A stretch of DNA of 64,000 nucleotides from Bradyrhizobium sp. BR13661 (GTDB lineage: Bacteria; Pseudomonadota; Alphaproteobacteria; Rhizobiales; Xanthobacteraceae): contig NZ_JARXWB010000038.1 of NCBI RefSeq assembly GCF_029892425.1, positions 1-64,000 of the forward strand. Reading direction: 5' to 3'. The notes under the pieces are model-generated. The model ran no database searches. It was given only the letters and a program-made list of their open reading frames with translations, and was not told the DNA's origin. The translations under genes and the position numbers were made by a program. Numbering within the stretch: position 1 is the first letter of the stretch; the number at the start of each line of letters is the position of its first letter. This document shows, in pieces, positions 27,321 through 36,606 of the stretch.

Positions 27321-27593
27321 ATGCGGTTGCTCGGTCTTGCTCTGCGGACGCTCTTCCTTCTGGTGGTGATTGTCGTCACCTTTCGTGTTGCTACTCCCCA
27401 GAACGAGAGCTTCTGGACGGCCTACGATACGCCGTCCGACATGTTCCGATTCGTACTAGGCGTGATGGTCTGCGGATTCATCGGCTTCCAGATATTCCTG
27501 TATCCGAAGAATCCGGCAGAGATGGGCAAATGGGTTCCAATCGGATTGGCCCTGATACCGCTCGCGCTGCTGTGCGCGCTGGTCATTTGGTAG
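27321..27593 (+). CDS. Small membrane protein with three helices, 90 aa
   Basis: MRLLGLALRTLFLLVVIVVT forms helix 1, FRFVLGVMVCGFIGFQIFLY helix 2 and WVPIGLALIPLALLCALVIW helix 3, ending exactly at the C-terminus. The short loops include YPKNPAEMGK. No family recognised. It is divergent from the secreted pair on its left and convergent with the efflux operon 26 bases to its right. Confidence 0.6.
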   Translation: MRLLGLALRTLFLLVVIVVTFRVATPQNESFWTAYDTPSDMFRFVLGVMVCGFIGFQIFLYPKNPAEMGKWVPIGLALIPLALLCALVIW

Positions 27594-27618
27594 GCGATCC
27601 GGCGGCGAGCTGACTGCA

Positions 27619-29172
27619 TCATCTCGACTCGCTGACCTGGATGGGTGCGGCGGGGGCGTCGTCCGCCAGCGCGCAGTTGCGCCAATCCGATGTCGTGCAC
27701 TGGGCAGGCCAGCCGCCGCCGAGTGCCATGAACAGGCCGGCGGTATCCGAGAGGCGCGTCGCTTGCGCTTGAACACGGACGACCGCAGCGTTCAGATAGA
27801 CTTGCTGGGCATTGAGCACGACCACCTGACTGACCTGCCCGAGAACGAGCTGCTTCTGAATGATGTCGAGACTTGCCTTCGCGGCGAGTTCGGCCTTGAC
27901 CGCAGCTTGCACGCCGCGCGCGTCTGCCTGGAGACTGCGCAAAGCGTCGGCGACGTTCTGCATCGCCGTGATGACGGCCTGGCGATAGAGTGCGTCCGCC
28001 TGGGCCACCGCGGCCTCGGCGGCCTTCTGCTTGTGGTAAAGCGTCAGCCCATCGAAAAGTGGCTGCGTCACACTCGCCGCAATGACATAGAAGCTGGTCC
28101 CTGGCGTGAACAACTCGGCCAGGCTGAAGCCGGTGGTTCCTGCATTGCCGCTAATCGTTATGTTGGGCAGCCGCGCCGCGATCGACACACCGACCAGGGC
28201 GTTCGTCGAGTGCAGCAGCGCCTCGGCGGCCCTGACGTCCGGTCGCTGGCCGATCACCCTGCTCGGCAGGCTCACCGGCAGGTTTGCGGGGAGCGCCAGC
28301 CCGTCGAGCGTAAACTTTTGCAGGATTTCGTCCGCGGAGAATTGCCCGGCAAGCGCGGTCAGGAGGTCGCGCTGAACGGCGAGCTGCTTTTCGAGCGGCG
28401 GCAGGAGCTGCTCGGACTGGGCCAGCGCAGCCTCCTGTGCCAGTACGTCGACCTGGGAGGCACTGCCTGCATTGAACTGGTTCTTCACGATCTCCAGGAT
28501 ACCGCGTTCAATCTTCACAACACGCTGGATCGCGGCAATCTGGCCGCGAAGGGATGCTTCCTGGATCGCCGCGGTGACGACGTTGGCAGTCAGCGTGAGG
28601 TACGCTGCCTCGAGCTGGAACAGTTGCTGCTCGGATATTGCATCGAGACTCTCGACGGCGCGAATATTCTGGCCCCAAATATCCGGCACGAAACTGACGT
28701 TCAATTGCGCGGTATGGAGCGAAAATACCGACGGGGACTGGCCACCTGGGCCCGAACTCGAGGCGCCGGATATTTGTTGCTCGGAGGGCGTGTAATTTGC
28801 GCCGATCTGCGGGAAGAAAAGTCCGCGCTGTGCTAACGCGTTGTATTGCGCGATTCTGATCGACGCCTCGGCCGACTGCAGGGTAGGGTTGTGCTCGACT
28901 GACATCTTGATCAGCTGGTCGAGCTGCTTCGAACGAAATGCCGTCCACCACCGCAGAGACACGTCCTCTCCGCTGACGAAATGCTGCCTTGGCACGCTAG
29001 GACCTCCGGCACTCGTGCTGGGGGATGATAGCTTCTCTGGCGTGTAGCGATCGACATCTGGGGCGGGCGGCGGGCTGAAATTCGGACCCACGGCGCAGCT
29101 CGCGAGCCACAGGCTCGCGCCACCGGTTGCGAGGCCTCGGGCGACGCGCCTCATTTCTATCACGCGACGCAT
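27619..29172 (-). CDS. NodT-type RND outer-membrane channel lipoprotein
   Basis: 517 aa with a lipoprotein signal (lipobox LASC, then AVGPNFSPPPAPDVDRYTPE, typical of this family). Two repeated outer-membrane-efflux domains follow, with long coiled-coil helices (IRIAQYNALAQRG, ALAQSEQLLPPLEKQLAVQR). It would form the trimeric exit duct of the tripartite pump. Its start codon directly adjoins the stop of the pump gene, so it is the third gene of the operon. Confidence 0.92.
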   Translation of the reverse strand: MRRVIEMRRVARGLATGGASLWLASCAVGPNFSPPPAPDVDRYTPEKLSSPSTSAGGPSVPRQHFVSGEDVSLRWWTAFRSKQLDQLIKMSVEHNPTLQSAEASIRIAQYNALAQRGLFFPQIGANYTPSEQQISGASSSGPGGQSPSVFSLHTAQLNVSFVPDIWGQNIRAVESLDAISEQQLFQLEAAYLTLTANVVTAAIQEASLRGQIAAIQRVVKIERGILEIVKNQFNAGSASQVDVLAQEAALAQSEQLLPPLEKQLAVQRDLLTALAGQFSADEILQKFTLDGLALPANLPVSLPSRVIGQRPDVRAAEALLHSTNALVGVSIAARLPNITISGNAGTTGFSLAELFTPGTSFYVIAASVTQPLFDGLTLYHKQKAAEAAVAQADALYRQAVITAMQNVADALRSLQADARGVQAAVKAELAAKASLDIIQKQLVLGQVSQVVVLNAQQVYLNAAVVRVQAQATRLSDTAGLFMALGGGWPAQCTTSDWRNCALADDAPAAPIQVSESR

Positions 29173-32100
29173 TCAACCGCCCTCCTGAGGCACCGTTTCG
29201 GGCGGTGTGGCGGCCGGATCGCTCTCTTCTGACGGCGCCGGCTCACGCGAGAGGAAGATCTTGCGCAGGGCAGGCGCCACCACGAGCAGCAGCAGCGGGC
29301 CGATGAACATGCCGCCAACCACGACGGTGGCCAGCGGCCGCTGCACCTGGCTGCCGATGCCGTGCGACAGCGCCGCCGGGAACAGGCCGACGCCGGCCGA
29401 CAGAGCGGTCATCAGCATCGGGCGCATGCGCTGCTCCGCGCCGTTGAAGACGGCATCGGTGATGCTCATGCCGGTCGCGCGCAGCTCGCGGAAATAGGTG
29501 ATGTTGAGGATGCCGTCCATCACCGCGACGCCAAACAGCGAAATGAAGCCGATCGCGGCCGAGATGCTGAAATCGAGGCCGGCCAGAAAAAGCGCGATCA
29601 GGCCGCCGCCGACGGCGAAGGGAATGCCGGCAAGTGCGAGCAAGCTGTCGCGCACCGAGTTGAACAGGCTGTAGAGCAACACGAAGATCAGCAGCAGCGT
29701 GATCGGCACCACGATCATGAGGCGCGCCTTTGCCGCCTCGAGATTGTCGAACTCGCCGGACCAGATGATGCGGTAGCCGGCCGGAAGCTGGATCGCCTCG
29801 GCGACCCGCTGCTGCGCCTCCGCGACCGTGGAGCCGAGATCGCGGCCGCGTACGCTGAACTTGATCGGGATGTAGCGCTGGCTTCTCTCGCGATAGATGA
29901 ACAGCGCGCCGGTATCGAGCGAGATGTTGGCAAGCTCGCTCAGGGGAATATAGGCGTTGGTGCCCGACGGCGTCGCGTAGGCGACCTTCAGGCTTTTGAT
30001 CTCGTCGATGTTCTGGCGGAATTTTGGATCGAGGCGCACTGCGACGCCGAAAGTACGATCGCCCTCGAGGACGTTGGTGGCCACGGAGCCGCCGAGTGCG
30101 GCCTGAACCACCGTGGTGACATCGCCGGTGTTCAGTCCGTAGCGGGCCGCCTTCTCTCTGTTGACCCTGATGTTGAGATTGGGTTGGCCGACCAGGTGGA
30201 AGATGCCGAGATCGGCGACACCGTTGATGCCGCGCATCACCTCCATCACCTTGGTCGCGGTCTGCTCCAGCACGTCCAGGTTGGGGCCGATGACCTTGAC
30301 CGAGTTGGCGCCCTTCACGCCCGACAGCGCCTCCTCGACGTTGTCCTGGATGTACTGGGAGAAGTTGAAGGTGATGCCGGGCAGTTCTTCGTCGAACTCC
30401 TTCTGCAACTCCTCGGTCAGCTTTTCCTTGGTCAGGCCGGGCGGCCATTCGTCGAACGGCTTGATCGGCGCGAACAGCTCGACATTGGAGAAGGGCGATG
30501 CGTCGCTGCCGTTGTCGGGCCGGCCATGCTGCGAGACCACTGTGAGGACTTCAGGGTGGCGCAGCAGGATGTCGCGCATCTTGCGGGTCGCCTCGGTGCC
30601 GGCATCGAGCGAGATCGTCGGCGGCATCGCGGCGCGGATCCAGAAATTGCCTTCCTCGAGCGCTGGCAGGAATTCGCTGCCGAGCCGGCTTGCCGCAAGC
30701 CCTGAGAGAGCGAGGAAGACGACGCCCACGGTGACCGCGAGCCTGACGCGGCCGAGCGCCCAGTGCAGCACGGGCGTGTAGGCCTTGCGCAAGCCCCGCA
30801 CGATCACCGTCTCGGTCTCCTCGATATGCGCGGGCAGGAGCAGCGATGCGAGCACCGGGGTTACAGTAAAGGTTGCCAGAAGCGCGCCGGCGAGCGCGTA
30901 GCCGTAGGTGCGGGCCATCGGTCCGAAGATCTGGCCTTCGACGCCCTGCATCGTGAACAGCGGCACGAAGGCGGTGACCGTGATGGCGGCGGTGAAGAAC
31001 ACGGCCTTGTCGACCTGCAGCGCACTGACGAAGATCATCCTGAGCCGCTCGTTCCAACGCGCGGCTGACGGCTGGCCGTGGGTGGGCGCGGTCGGATCGG
31101 CGCCGTAATAGCCCTCGGAGAGGTTTTGCAGGACGCGGGAGCGCGCTTCCGGGCTCGATTGGAAATTGCGGAAAATGTTCTCCATGATGATGACGGCGGA
31201 GTCGACGATGATGCCGAAATCCACCGCACCGAGCGACAGCAGGTTCGCATCCTCGCCCTGAAGCACCAGGATGATGATGGCGAAGAACAGCGCGAACGGA
31301 ATGTTGGCGGCAACGATCAGCGCGCTGCGCAGATTGCCCAGGAACACCCACTGGATCACGAACACCAGCAGGCAGCCGAAGACGAGGTTGTGCAGCACTG
31401 TGTGCGTGGTCACGCCGACCAGCGCGCTGCGGTCGTAATAGGGCACGATCCTGACGCCCGGCGGCAGCGTGCCGTCGCTGTTGATCTTGGCGACCTCTTC
31501 CTCGACCTTTGGAATGATGTCGTTGGTATGCTGGGTTCGTCCCATGACGACAATCGCCGCGGCGACGTCGTCGTCCTTGTCCTTGCCGGCGATGCCGAGA
31601 CGCGGGACATAGCCGATCGTGACCTTGGCGACATCCTTGATCTGGATCGGCAGCCCGTTCTGCTGGGTCAGAACGATGTTCTCGATGTCCTGGACCCGGT
31701 AGCCCTTGGTGATGTCGTCGGCGCCGCCGGAATCGATCAGGCCGATGCCGCGAATGTTGACCGATTGCTGCCCGATCGCGATCTCGCGGCCGCCGACATT
31801 GGCGTTGGAGTTGCCGAGCGCCGTGACGAGCTGCGGCACCGTAATGTTGTAGGATTCGAGCTTGGCGAGGTCAGCGTCGACGTTGAACTGCTTGGTGGTG
31901 CCGCCCCAGGCATTGATCTGCACCACGCCAGGAATCGTCATCAGGCGCCTTGTGACGACGTAGTCCTGCAAGGTGCGCAAGTTCGTCAGGCCGAAATTCG
32001 GCGGCCCGACCAGCCGGTAGCGGAAGATCTCGCCGACCAGGCTCGACTGCTGGATCGTCGGCACGAGATTGCCGGGCAGCTGGATGTTCTGCTGGATGCT

Positions 32101-32436
32101 GTTGGCGGCCTGTGTCAGCGCGAAGTAATAATCGACGCCGTAGCGGAAGGTGACGCGGACAAAGGACAGGCCGTAGAACGAGGTCGAGCGGATGTTGACG
32201 ACGCCAGGTGTCGGATAGAGGCCGACCTCCATCGGGATCGTGTAGTATTTCTCCATCTCCTCCGCCGAGAGCCCCGGGGCCTGCGCGGTGATCTCCAGGA
32301 TGACAGGCGCCGGATTGGGATAAGCCTCGATGTTCAGCTTGCTGAAGGCGACAAGGCCCGCGGCGCAGAACACGATGAGGCCGAGCACGATGATCGCGCT
32401 ACGGGTCAGGCCAAACTGAAGAAGACTCTTGATCAA
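29173..32436 (-). CDS. HME-family RND efflux pump (CzcA/CusA-like)
   Basis: 1087 aa, normal for RND pumps. It has the standard order: helix 1 (IIVLGLIVFCAAGLVAF), a large periplasmic loop, the central membrane block carrying DFGIIVDSAVIIMENIFR in helix 4, a second periplasmic loop and the final helices. The DFG...D...EN motif is diagnostic of heavy-metal-efflux RND proteins and supplies the proton-relay acids. This suggests export of metal cations; the exact metal is not evident. It lies between adaptor (48 bases upstream) and outer-membrane factor genes. Confidence 0.92.
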   Translation of the reverse strand: MIKSLLQFGLTRSAIIVLGLIVFCAAGLVAFSKLNIEAYPNPAPVILEITAQAPGLSAEEMEKYYTIPMEVGLYPTPGVVNIRSTSFYGLSFVRVTFRYGVDYYFALTQAANSIQQNIQLPGNLVPTIQQSSLVGEIFRYRLVGPPNFGLTNLRTLQDYVVTRRLMTIPGVVQINAWGGTTKQFNVDADLAKLESYNITVPQLVTALGNSNANVGGREIAIGQQSVNIRGIGLIDSGGADDITKGYRVQDIENIVLTQQNGLPIQIKDVAKVTIGYVPRLGIAGKDKDDDVAAAIVVMGRTQHTNDIIPKVEEEVAKINSDGTLPPGVRIVPYYDRSALVGVTTHTVLHNLVFGCLLVFVIQWVFLGNLRSALIVAANIPFALFFAIIILVLQGEDANLLSLGAVDFGIIVDSAVIIMENIFRNFQSSPEARSRVLQNLSEGYYGADPTAPTHGQPSAARWNERLRMIFVSALQVDKAVFFTAAITVTAFVPLFTMQGVEGQIFGPMARTYGYALAGALLATFTVTPVLASLLLPAHIEETETVIVRGLRKAYTPVLHWALGRVRLAVTVGVVFLALSGLAASRLGSEFLPALEEGNFWIRAAMPPTISLDAGTEATRKMRDILLRHPEVLTVVSQHGRPDNGSDASPFSNVELFAPIKPFDEWPPGLTKEKLTEELQKEFDEELPGITFNFSQYIQDNVEEALSGVKGANSVKVIGPNLDVLEQTATKVMEVMRGINGVADLGIFHLVGQPNLNIRVNREKAARYGLNTGDVTTVVQAALGGSVATNVLEGDRTFGVAVRLDPKFRQNIDEIKSLKVAYATPSGTNAYIPLSELANISLDTGALFIYRERSQRYIPIKFSVRGRDLGSTVAEAQQRVAEAIQLPAGYRIIWSGEFDNLEAAKARLMIVVPITLLLIFVLLYSLFNSVRDSLLALAGIPFAVGGGLIALFLAGLDFSISAAIGFISLFGVAVMDGILNITYFRELRATGMSITDAVFNGAEQRMRPMLMTALSAGVGLFPAALSHGIGSQVQRPLATVVVGGMFIGPLLLLVVAPALRKIFLSREPAPSEESDPAATPPETVPQEGG

Positions 32437-32484
32437 GATCGCACACTTGCACTGAGCAGCAGTTGAGAGGGATTCACGACGGGA

Positions 32485-33696
32485 TTAGCCCGTGGCCGCG
32501 ATGGCGAACTTGTTGCTGAGGAAGATTGCGCCCGACGAAGCGACCAGGTCTCCGGCATCAAGACCTTCGAGGATCTGGCGCCAGCCGTTCTGCTCCAGTC
32601 CGACCTTCACGGTGCGCCTCTGGAAGCGGTGCCGGTCGGTGGTGACCCAGACTGTCATGGATCCGTCACCTTCGCGGACGACGGCGTCGGAGGGGACGGC
32701 GACCGCCGCTTTCGGCCCGTCGATCTCGATCGAGAAGCTGGCCAGCATGCCGGCGCGAAGCTTGTGGCTTGGGTCGTCGATCACGGAACGGACCAGCTGG
32801 CGGTGCGTGCCGGCGTCGATGTTGACCCCGAGCGTCGTCACGGTGCCGCGAAACACCTCGTTCGGATAGGCCGGCACCGTGACGGCCACCGGCTGCCCTA
32901 GCCGGTAGGCGGGGGCGTCGGTCTCGATGACGTTGGCGATCATCCACATGGTTGAGAGATCGGCGAGTGTGTAAGGGGCGGGCGCGTTCCCGGGCTGGAC
33001 GTAGAGGCCGGGGGCGGCGCTGCGGGCCACGATCTGGCCCGAGATCGGACTCGGGACACGCAGGTGCGAATCGACCTTGCGATCGGCGAGGATGCGGTCG
33101 ATCTCTTCGTCTGACTTGCCGAAAATCCGCACGGCGTCGCGGCCGGCCTTGTAATTGCCCTCCGCAGTCTGCTGGTCCGAGGTCGCCTGGTCGACGTCCT
33201 TTTGTGCGCCGCCGCCCGTTTTCAGAAGCAGCTTCACGCGATTGAGCGTCCGGGTCTGCAGCTCCAGCACGCCGGCCGCCGCCAGCAGCGAGGATTCGGA
33301 TTGGAGCAGGTCAGGACTGTCGATCGTGAACAGGGTCTGTCCCTTGGTGACGGTATCGCCGACGTTGAGGGCCACGTCGACGATCTTCCCCGCGTTGGTC
33401 GTGAACGCCTGAACCAGCATGTTCTGGTTGAAGTCGATCGACCCGACCGCGTTCTTCACGACGCGGAAGCTGCGCGATTCCGCCGGCTCGATCTTGAAAC
33501 CGCCGGCCTGCTTCTCGCTGATGTCGACCGTCTGCTGCGCGACATCGACGTCGCTCGCTGCCGCCGGCGGTGCTGGTGCCGCCGCCTTGGCCGATCGCAA
33601 TTCGCCGGTGTGCGTCAGGAGCCAGGCACCGCCGGCGATGGCCGCCACGGCTGCAATGCCGGCCGTCATCCCGGCATGCTTAATGCGAAATGCCAT
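32485..33696 (-). CDS. RND periplasmic adaptor (HlyD/CusB-type)
   Basis: The ATG at 33696 was chosen over an adjacent GTG; 403 aa. It has an N-terminal membrane anchor (MTAGIAAVAAIAGGAWLLTH), a barrel-sandwich part (IDFNQNMLVQAFTTNAGKIV, DVALNVGDTVTKGQTLFTI), a helical hairpin, and the returning lipoyl half (LRVPSPISGQIVARSAAPGL). It bridges pump and outer-membrane channel. It is first in the operon; no metal-response regulator gene is adjacent. The promoter should lie in 33697-33990. Confidence 0.92.
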   Translation of the reverse strand: MAFRIKHAGMTAGIAAVAAIAGGAWLLTHTGELRSAKAAAPAPPAAASDVDVAQQTVDISEKQAGGFKIEPAESRSFRVVKNAVGSIDFNQNMLVQAFTTNAGKIVDVALNVGDTVTKGQTLFTIDSPDLLQSESSLLAAAGVLELQTRTLNRVKLLLKTGGGAQKDVDQATSDQQTAEGNYKAGRDAVRIFGKSDEEIDRILADRKVDSHLRVPSPISGQIVARSAAPGLYVQPGNAPAPYTLADLSTMWMIANVIETDAPAYRLGQPVAVTVPAYPNEVFRGTVTTLGVNIDAGTHRQLVRSVIDDPSHKLRAGMLASFSIEIDGPKAAVAVPSDAVVREGDGSMTVWVTTDRHRFQRRTVKVGLEQNGWRQILEGLDAGDLVASSGAIFLSNKFAIAATG

Positions 33697-33994
33697 CACA
33701 GAGCCCCGTTCTACCCGCTTCGGATGTCCGCGCTCCGACCTGCTGGACCACTGCGCAAAGTCTTGCTGTGTGAAGCGATTGGGGCGGACGAAATCTTGTT
33801 AACAAGCCCAACTGACGTCAACCTTACAGTGGTATGTCACCCCGGCTGCCATAGGTCGGTATTAGCGGCCGGTTTATTCGTTTTCGATGTGGGGAACAGG
33901 GTGAATTAATACACAAATGATAGCGCCAAATGAGCGACCGGGCTCGATTGAACAAAAGCCGGTCGACTGCACAGCGCCCTTGCCTGCTCCGCAA
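33697..33994. other. Probable promoter region of the efflux operon
   Basis: About 300 bases with no gene, AT-richer than the flanks near 33880-34010. It must hold the operon's control signals; no operator palindrome was recognised. Confidence 0.35.
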
Positions 33995-34230
33995 TCAATT
34001 CAAATTTATTGACGCGCAATTGCATTTCGGATTTCGCCTACCGCAGGGCTGATCGCGCAGAAAAGCCCCGGACGAACCGGGGCTAAAGTCGTTGGAGGTT
34101 TGCAGGGAGGCGACCGTCGACGCCGCGATAGTGAGATCACTGCAACCGGGGTGATGATTAAAATCGCAACTCGATGAGACGAATTCGGCACGTCCCGACA
34201 CTGGCAATCGCCTTCACGACTGCAAGCCGC

Positions 34231-34464
34231 CTAGGACGCGACGGTCACCGCCATGATAGCGAGGCCTACCGGTAAAGGGGTGTCGGGCGAGGACATACGG
34301 GGGCATCTGCGGGGACAAAGGGACATCAACTCGATGAGACGAATTCTACGTGCCCCGAGATACTGAACAACCACCTCCACGATAGCGGCGGTCATCGTCA
34401 CGATAGCGAGACCAACCCGCAACGGGGTGTTGAACGAGGGATATCCCGGGAGACCAGGGGACAT
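34231..34464 (-). CDS. Hydrophobic peptide gene, two repeat units fused in frame (77 aa)
   Basis: Starting at the ATG at 34464: MSPGLPGYPSFNTPLRVGLA then IVTMTAAIVEVVV, a single membrane helix. The frame runs on through a linker into a second unit starting with its own ATG at 34326 (MSLCPRRCPRMSSPDTPLPV then GLAIMAVTVAS, stop). The product may thus be one 77-residue two-helix protein or a 31-residue peptide from the inner start. Paralogous to 34707-34829. Function unknown; the size and single helix resemble type I toxin peptides, which is inference only. Confidence 0.45.
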   Translation of the reverse strand: MSPGLPGYPSFNTPLRVGLAIVTMTAAIVEVVVQYLGARRIRLIELMSLCPRRCPRMSSPDTPLPVGLAIMAVTVAS

Positions 34465-34706
34465 CGCGTCTCGATGAGTTGAACTAGACCCCTTCCGTGG
34501 ACACTGACAACAGCCTTCACTACTGCGTGCCATCTGAGAGGAATTCAGCGCGCACGAGTCGCACGAGTCGCATGAGATCCCAAGTCGGCGCGGCGTTCAT
34601 GCCGAATGCGTTGCCTCGCCCTTGGTTTTGACTCTTCGCGCTCGGCTGTCACATGTTGAAGATGAAGATAAGCAGCACTGCGACTGGAGAATTCAGCGTC
34701 GGAAGG

Positions 34707-34829
34707 TCAACCACCCACAACACACCGCCCACCGACAACCATCTCCACGACAACGATGGTGACCGCCACGATAGCGAGACCCACCGGCAAAGGGGGCTCC
34801 GATGAGGGGGTATCCGGACTTGGGGACAT
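34707..34829 (-). CDS. Hydrophobic peptide gene, 40 aa
   Basis: Minus strand from the ATG at 34829: MSPSPDTPSSEPPLPVGLAI then VAVTIVVVEMVVGGRCVVGG and a stop. It has a polar proline-rich start and a membrane helix of about 20 residues. The start context and helix are shared with the neighbouring copies at 34464 and 34326, and most differences keep hydrophobic residues, which suggests coding. It is shorter than usual gene-calling limits. Confidence 0.45.
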   Translation of the reverse strand: MSPSPDTPSSEPPLPVGLAIVAVTIVVVEMVVGGRCVVGG

Positions 34830-35071
34830 CGCACCGCGATGAGATGAACGAGACCCACCGACAACAGCCTTCACTACTGCGCGCCATCTGAGACGAATTC
34901 AGCGCGCATGAGTCGCGGGAGATCCCAAGCCGGCGCGGCGTGCTTGTTGAATGCGTTGACCCCTTCTTGGTTTTGACTCTTCAGTACACAGTTGTCACAT
35001 GTTGAAGAAGAAGATAAGCAGCGCTGCGAACGTAGAATTCTGCGTTTTCCGCTCGCGTTCTCAATCAGCAC

Positions 35072-35394
35072 TCCAATATCCGTCGAATTCGATAGCCTGA
35101 TGAAAAGGATGAGCCGCTAACGCGCGCTAGCAAATCCTGCATTCTCGAAAGCTTTGCACCGTCTCATGCGTTGACTGAATACGCGCGAGAACGGACGTAG
35201 AGAATTGAACTGCAGAAGATTTCAAAAAAAGTTTGCGTGCGCCAGAGCGCGTTTACTTGAAAAGAAGAGAGTAGTGATCAACTTCAAAAGGACAGCGAAA
35301 ATAGATGTCTTCTTGATTCGTCGAACAAACCTACGCCCAACCACCCACCACCAACGAACCACCCACACCCACCGACACCGGAGCGACAACTGAA
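35072..35394. other. Intergenic region with an ACC/CAC-rich low-complexity stretch
   Basis: No gene is supported. Positions about 35336-35385 are strongly strand-biased (repeated ccacc/acccac units), directly before the GTG start at 35395; on RNA level this would be an unstructured leader. Confidence 0.45.
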
Positions 35395-35760
35395 GTGCCA
35401 GAGGACAAGAAGCCGAAGGCAGCGCACCCCTTAGGAAACAAGATCCCAGACCATATCGCTGGACTGTTCGTCGAACCAATCCCGGTCAAGGGCGGAGAGC
35501 CAAGTGATTATTGGAATTTGGTTGCCGCGATAATCGATGAGCACCAGCCGCAGAGTTCGTTCGACTGGTTTGCGGTCATCGATCTTGTCGCAAAACTATG
35601 GGAGGAGCGTTTTTATCGGCTCGCCAGCAACGCCACAATGCGCGCGGGCCAGAGGCGCGCCGTGGAGGAGTTCTTGACTGAAATCCGCTCTGGCGAAGAT
35701 CGGCTGAAGTATTCGGGCAAAAAGCCAAATCACCGAAAGCCCTCGCTTGTCTTGCCGTGA
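35395..35760 (+). CDS. Hypothetical protein, 121 aa
   Basis: GTG start at 35395. A soluble protein with helical character: HPLGNKIPDHIAGLFVEPIP, YWNLVAAIIDEHQPQSSFDW, FAVIDLVAKLWEERFYRLAS and a basic tail (SGKKPNHRKPSL). No family recognised, though the composition is clearly protein-like. The DNA just upstream is a CA-rich low-complexity leader. It stands alone. Confidence 0.5.
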   Translation: MPEDKKPKAAHPLGNKIPDHIAGLFVEPIPVKGGEPSDYWNLVAAIIDEHQPQSSFDWFAVIDLVAKLWEERFYRLASNATMRAGQRRAVEEFLTEIRSGEDRLKYSGKKPNHRKPSLVLP

Positions 35761-35880
35761 GGTCGTTGAAGGAGCTCTGGTCCTGTAAGGCTGGCGTCAG
35801 CAATTGCGCCCAAATTCCTATAGCTTTTATATTCTGTGACCCGCTTGCCTGGCTTAACCTCGCGAGACTATCGGGGGGAG

Positions 35881-36039
35881 ATGATGTCTTCAGATTTGGC
35901 TGAGCTACTTTTCGTCGGCGCGTTTGCGTGCGGCGTCTTCTTTGGTTATGGGCTGCGCTATTTCCAGTCACGCGTGCTGCGACGCCGTTTGGAGGTCGCG
36001 ACAATGTTGCTCCACGCACACGGTGTTTTTCCTGACTGA
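35881..36039 (+). CDS. 52-aa membrane microprotein, paralogue of the one at 24330
   Basis: The ATG at 35881 follows a GGGGGAG site. MMSSDLAELLFVGAFACGVF then FGYGLRYFQSRVLRRRLEVA and TMLLHAHGVFPD: one membrane helix, then a basic helix. Strong similarity to the minus-strand product at 24330-24485 confirms coding. A 53-residue acidic protein gene starts 15 bases downstream and may be its partner. Function unknown. Confidence 0.65.
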   Translation: MMSSDLAELLFVGAFACGVFFGYGLRYFQSRVLRRRLEVATMLLHAHGVFPD

Positions 36040-36054
36040 GGAATCGGTTGCGCG

Positions 36055-36216
36055 ATGACTGAAGAGCGTTCTCTCGAAACCATTCTTCAGGCGCTTCGGC
36101 GGCGGTTCGCCGGAAGTGAGGCGCCGGAGCAATGCGAGGCGCCGGGAAGTCCAGCGACGGCGCCCGCGACCGAGCCATCGTCAGGGGCTTCCAAGGAAGA
36201 GCCGGACGAGCGTTAA
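36055..36216 (+). CDS. Small acidic hypothetical protein, 53 aa
   Basis: ATG at 36055, 15 bases after the membrane microprotein stop, with GAGGAATCGG upstream. MTEERSLETILQALRRRFAG begins with an amphipathic helix; the rest is a Pro/Ala/Glu-rich tail (EAPGSPATAPATEPSSGASK). Low complexity and small size limit confidence, but spacing suggests an operon with 35881-36039. Confidence 0.4.
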   Translation: MTEERSLETILQALRRRFAGSEAPEQCEAPGSPATAPATEPSSGASKEEPDER

Positions 36217-36342
36217 TCAAGTGAAGCGCCGCCGATGCGAAGCCTCGCCTCCGGTGCTTTGACGAGCAGATTAATGCAGCGCAAATCATCATCGCGCCGG
36301 TGACCGAAGCCCAGGCGCGCGACGCCTAACCGGGATTTCGGC

Positions 36343-36606
36343 AAGGGAAGCGGCCGCCCCGTCACCATCCGAAACCTCTCCGAGGAGGCTCATCGAGCCC
36401 TGAAAGTCAGTGCGGCGCAGCACAATCGCAGCGCGGAAGCGGAAATGCGCGCCATTCTGAAGGGGGCCGTGCGCCCGGAGGGCCGGCTGCGGCTCGGCAG
36501 CGCCCTTTCGGAGATGAGCCGGAAGATCGGCCTGAGCAATGCCGATGTCGAGGCACTTGAAAATGGCCGCGACGTGCGTGCCGCTGCGCCGATGCGCTTC
36601 GAATGA
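36343..36606 (+). pseudogene. FitA-like antitoxin frame without a start codon
   Basis: The frame reads VTIRNLSEEAHRALKVSAAQ, HNRSAEAEMRAILKGAVRPE and ends NGRDVRAAAPMRFE. This is the FitA/Arc-type ribbon-helix-helix antitoxin with its usual C-terminal toxin-binding tail. It overlaps the toxin start by four bases (GAATGA). Between an upstream stop near 36301 and the domain there is no ATG, GTG or TTG. At the expected place, AAG (36343) precedes GGAAGCGGC, so a start codon may have been lost by one substitution. An unusual start codon cannot be ruled out. Confidence 0.65.

Larger units (their letters stand above)
33995..35071 (-). repeat. Tandem degenerate repeat array encoding short hydrophobic peptides
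   Basis: A unit encoding a PLPVGLAIVAVTV-like peptide occurs about four times on the minus strand (around 34108-34220 decayed, 34236-34326, 34372-34464, 34707-34829). Each is preceded by a CTCATCG...ATGTCC start context. A second block (34507-34697 and 34862-35043, clearly similar over about 180 bases) precedes the two best copies and contains GGTTTTGACTCTTC and TGTCACATGTTGAAGA in plus orientation. It also encodes a recurring frame end (AAP.WDL.RL.RAEF.SDG.Q). The array lies directly upstream of the efflux operon. Confidence 0.65.

Noticed and set aside
31078..32466. 462-codon plus-strand frame opposite the RND pump
   Set aside because: Antisense shadow of a well-identified pump gene.
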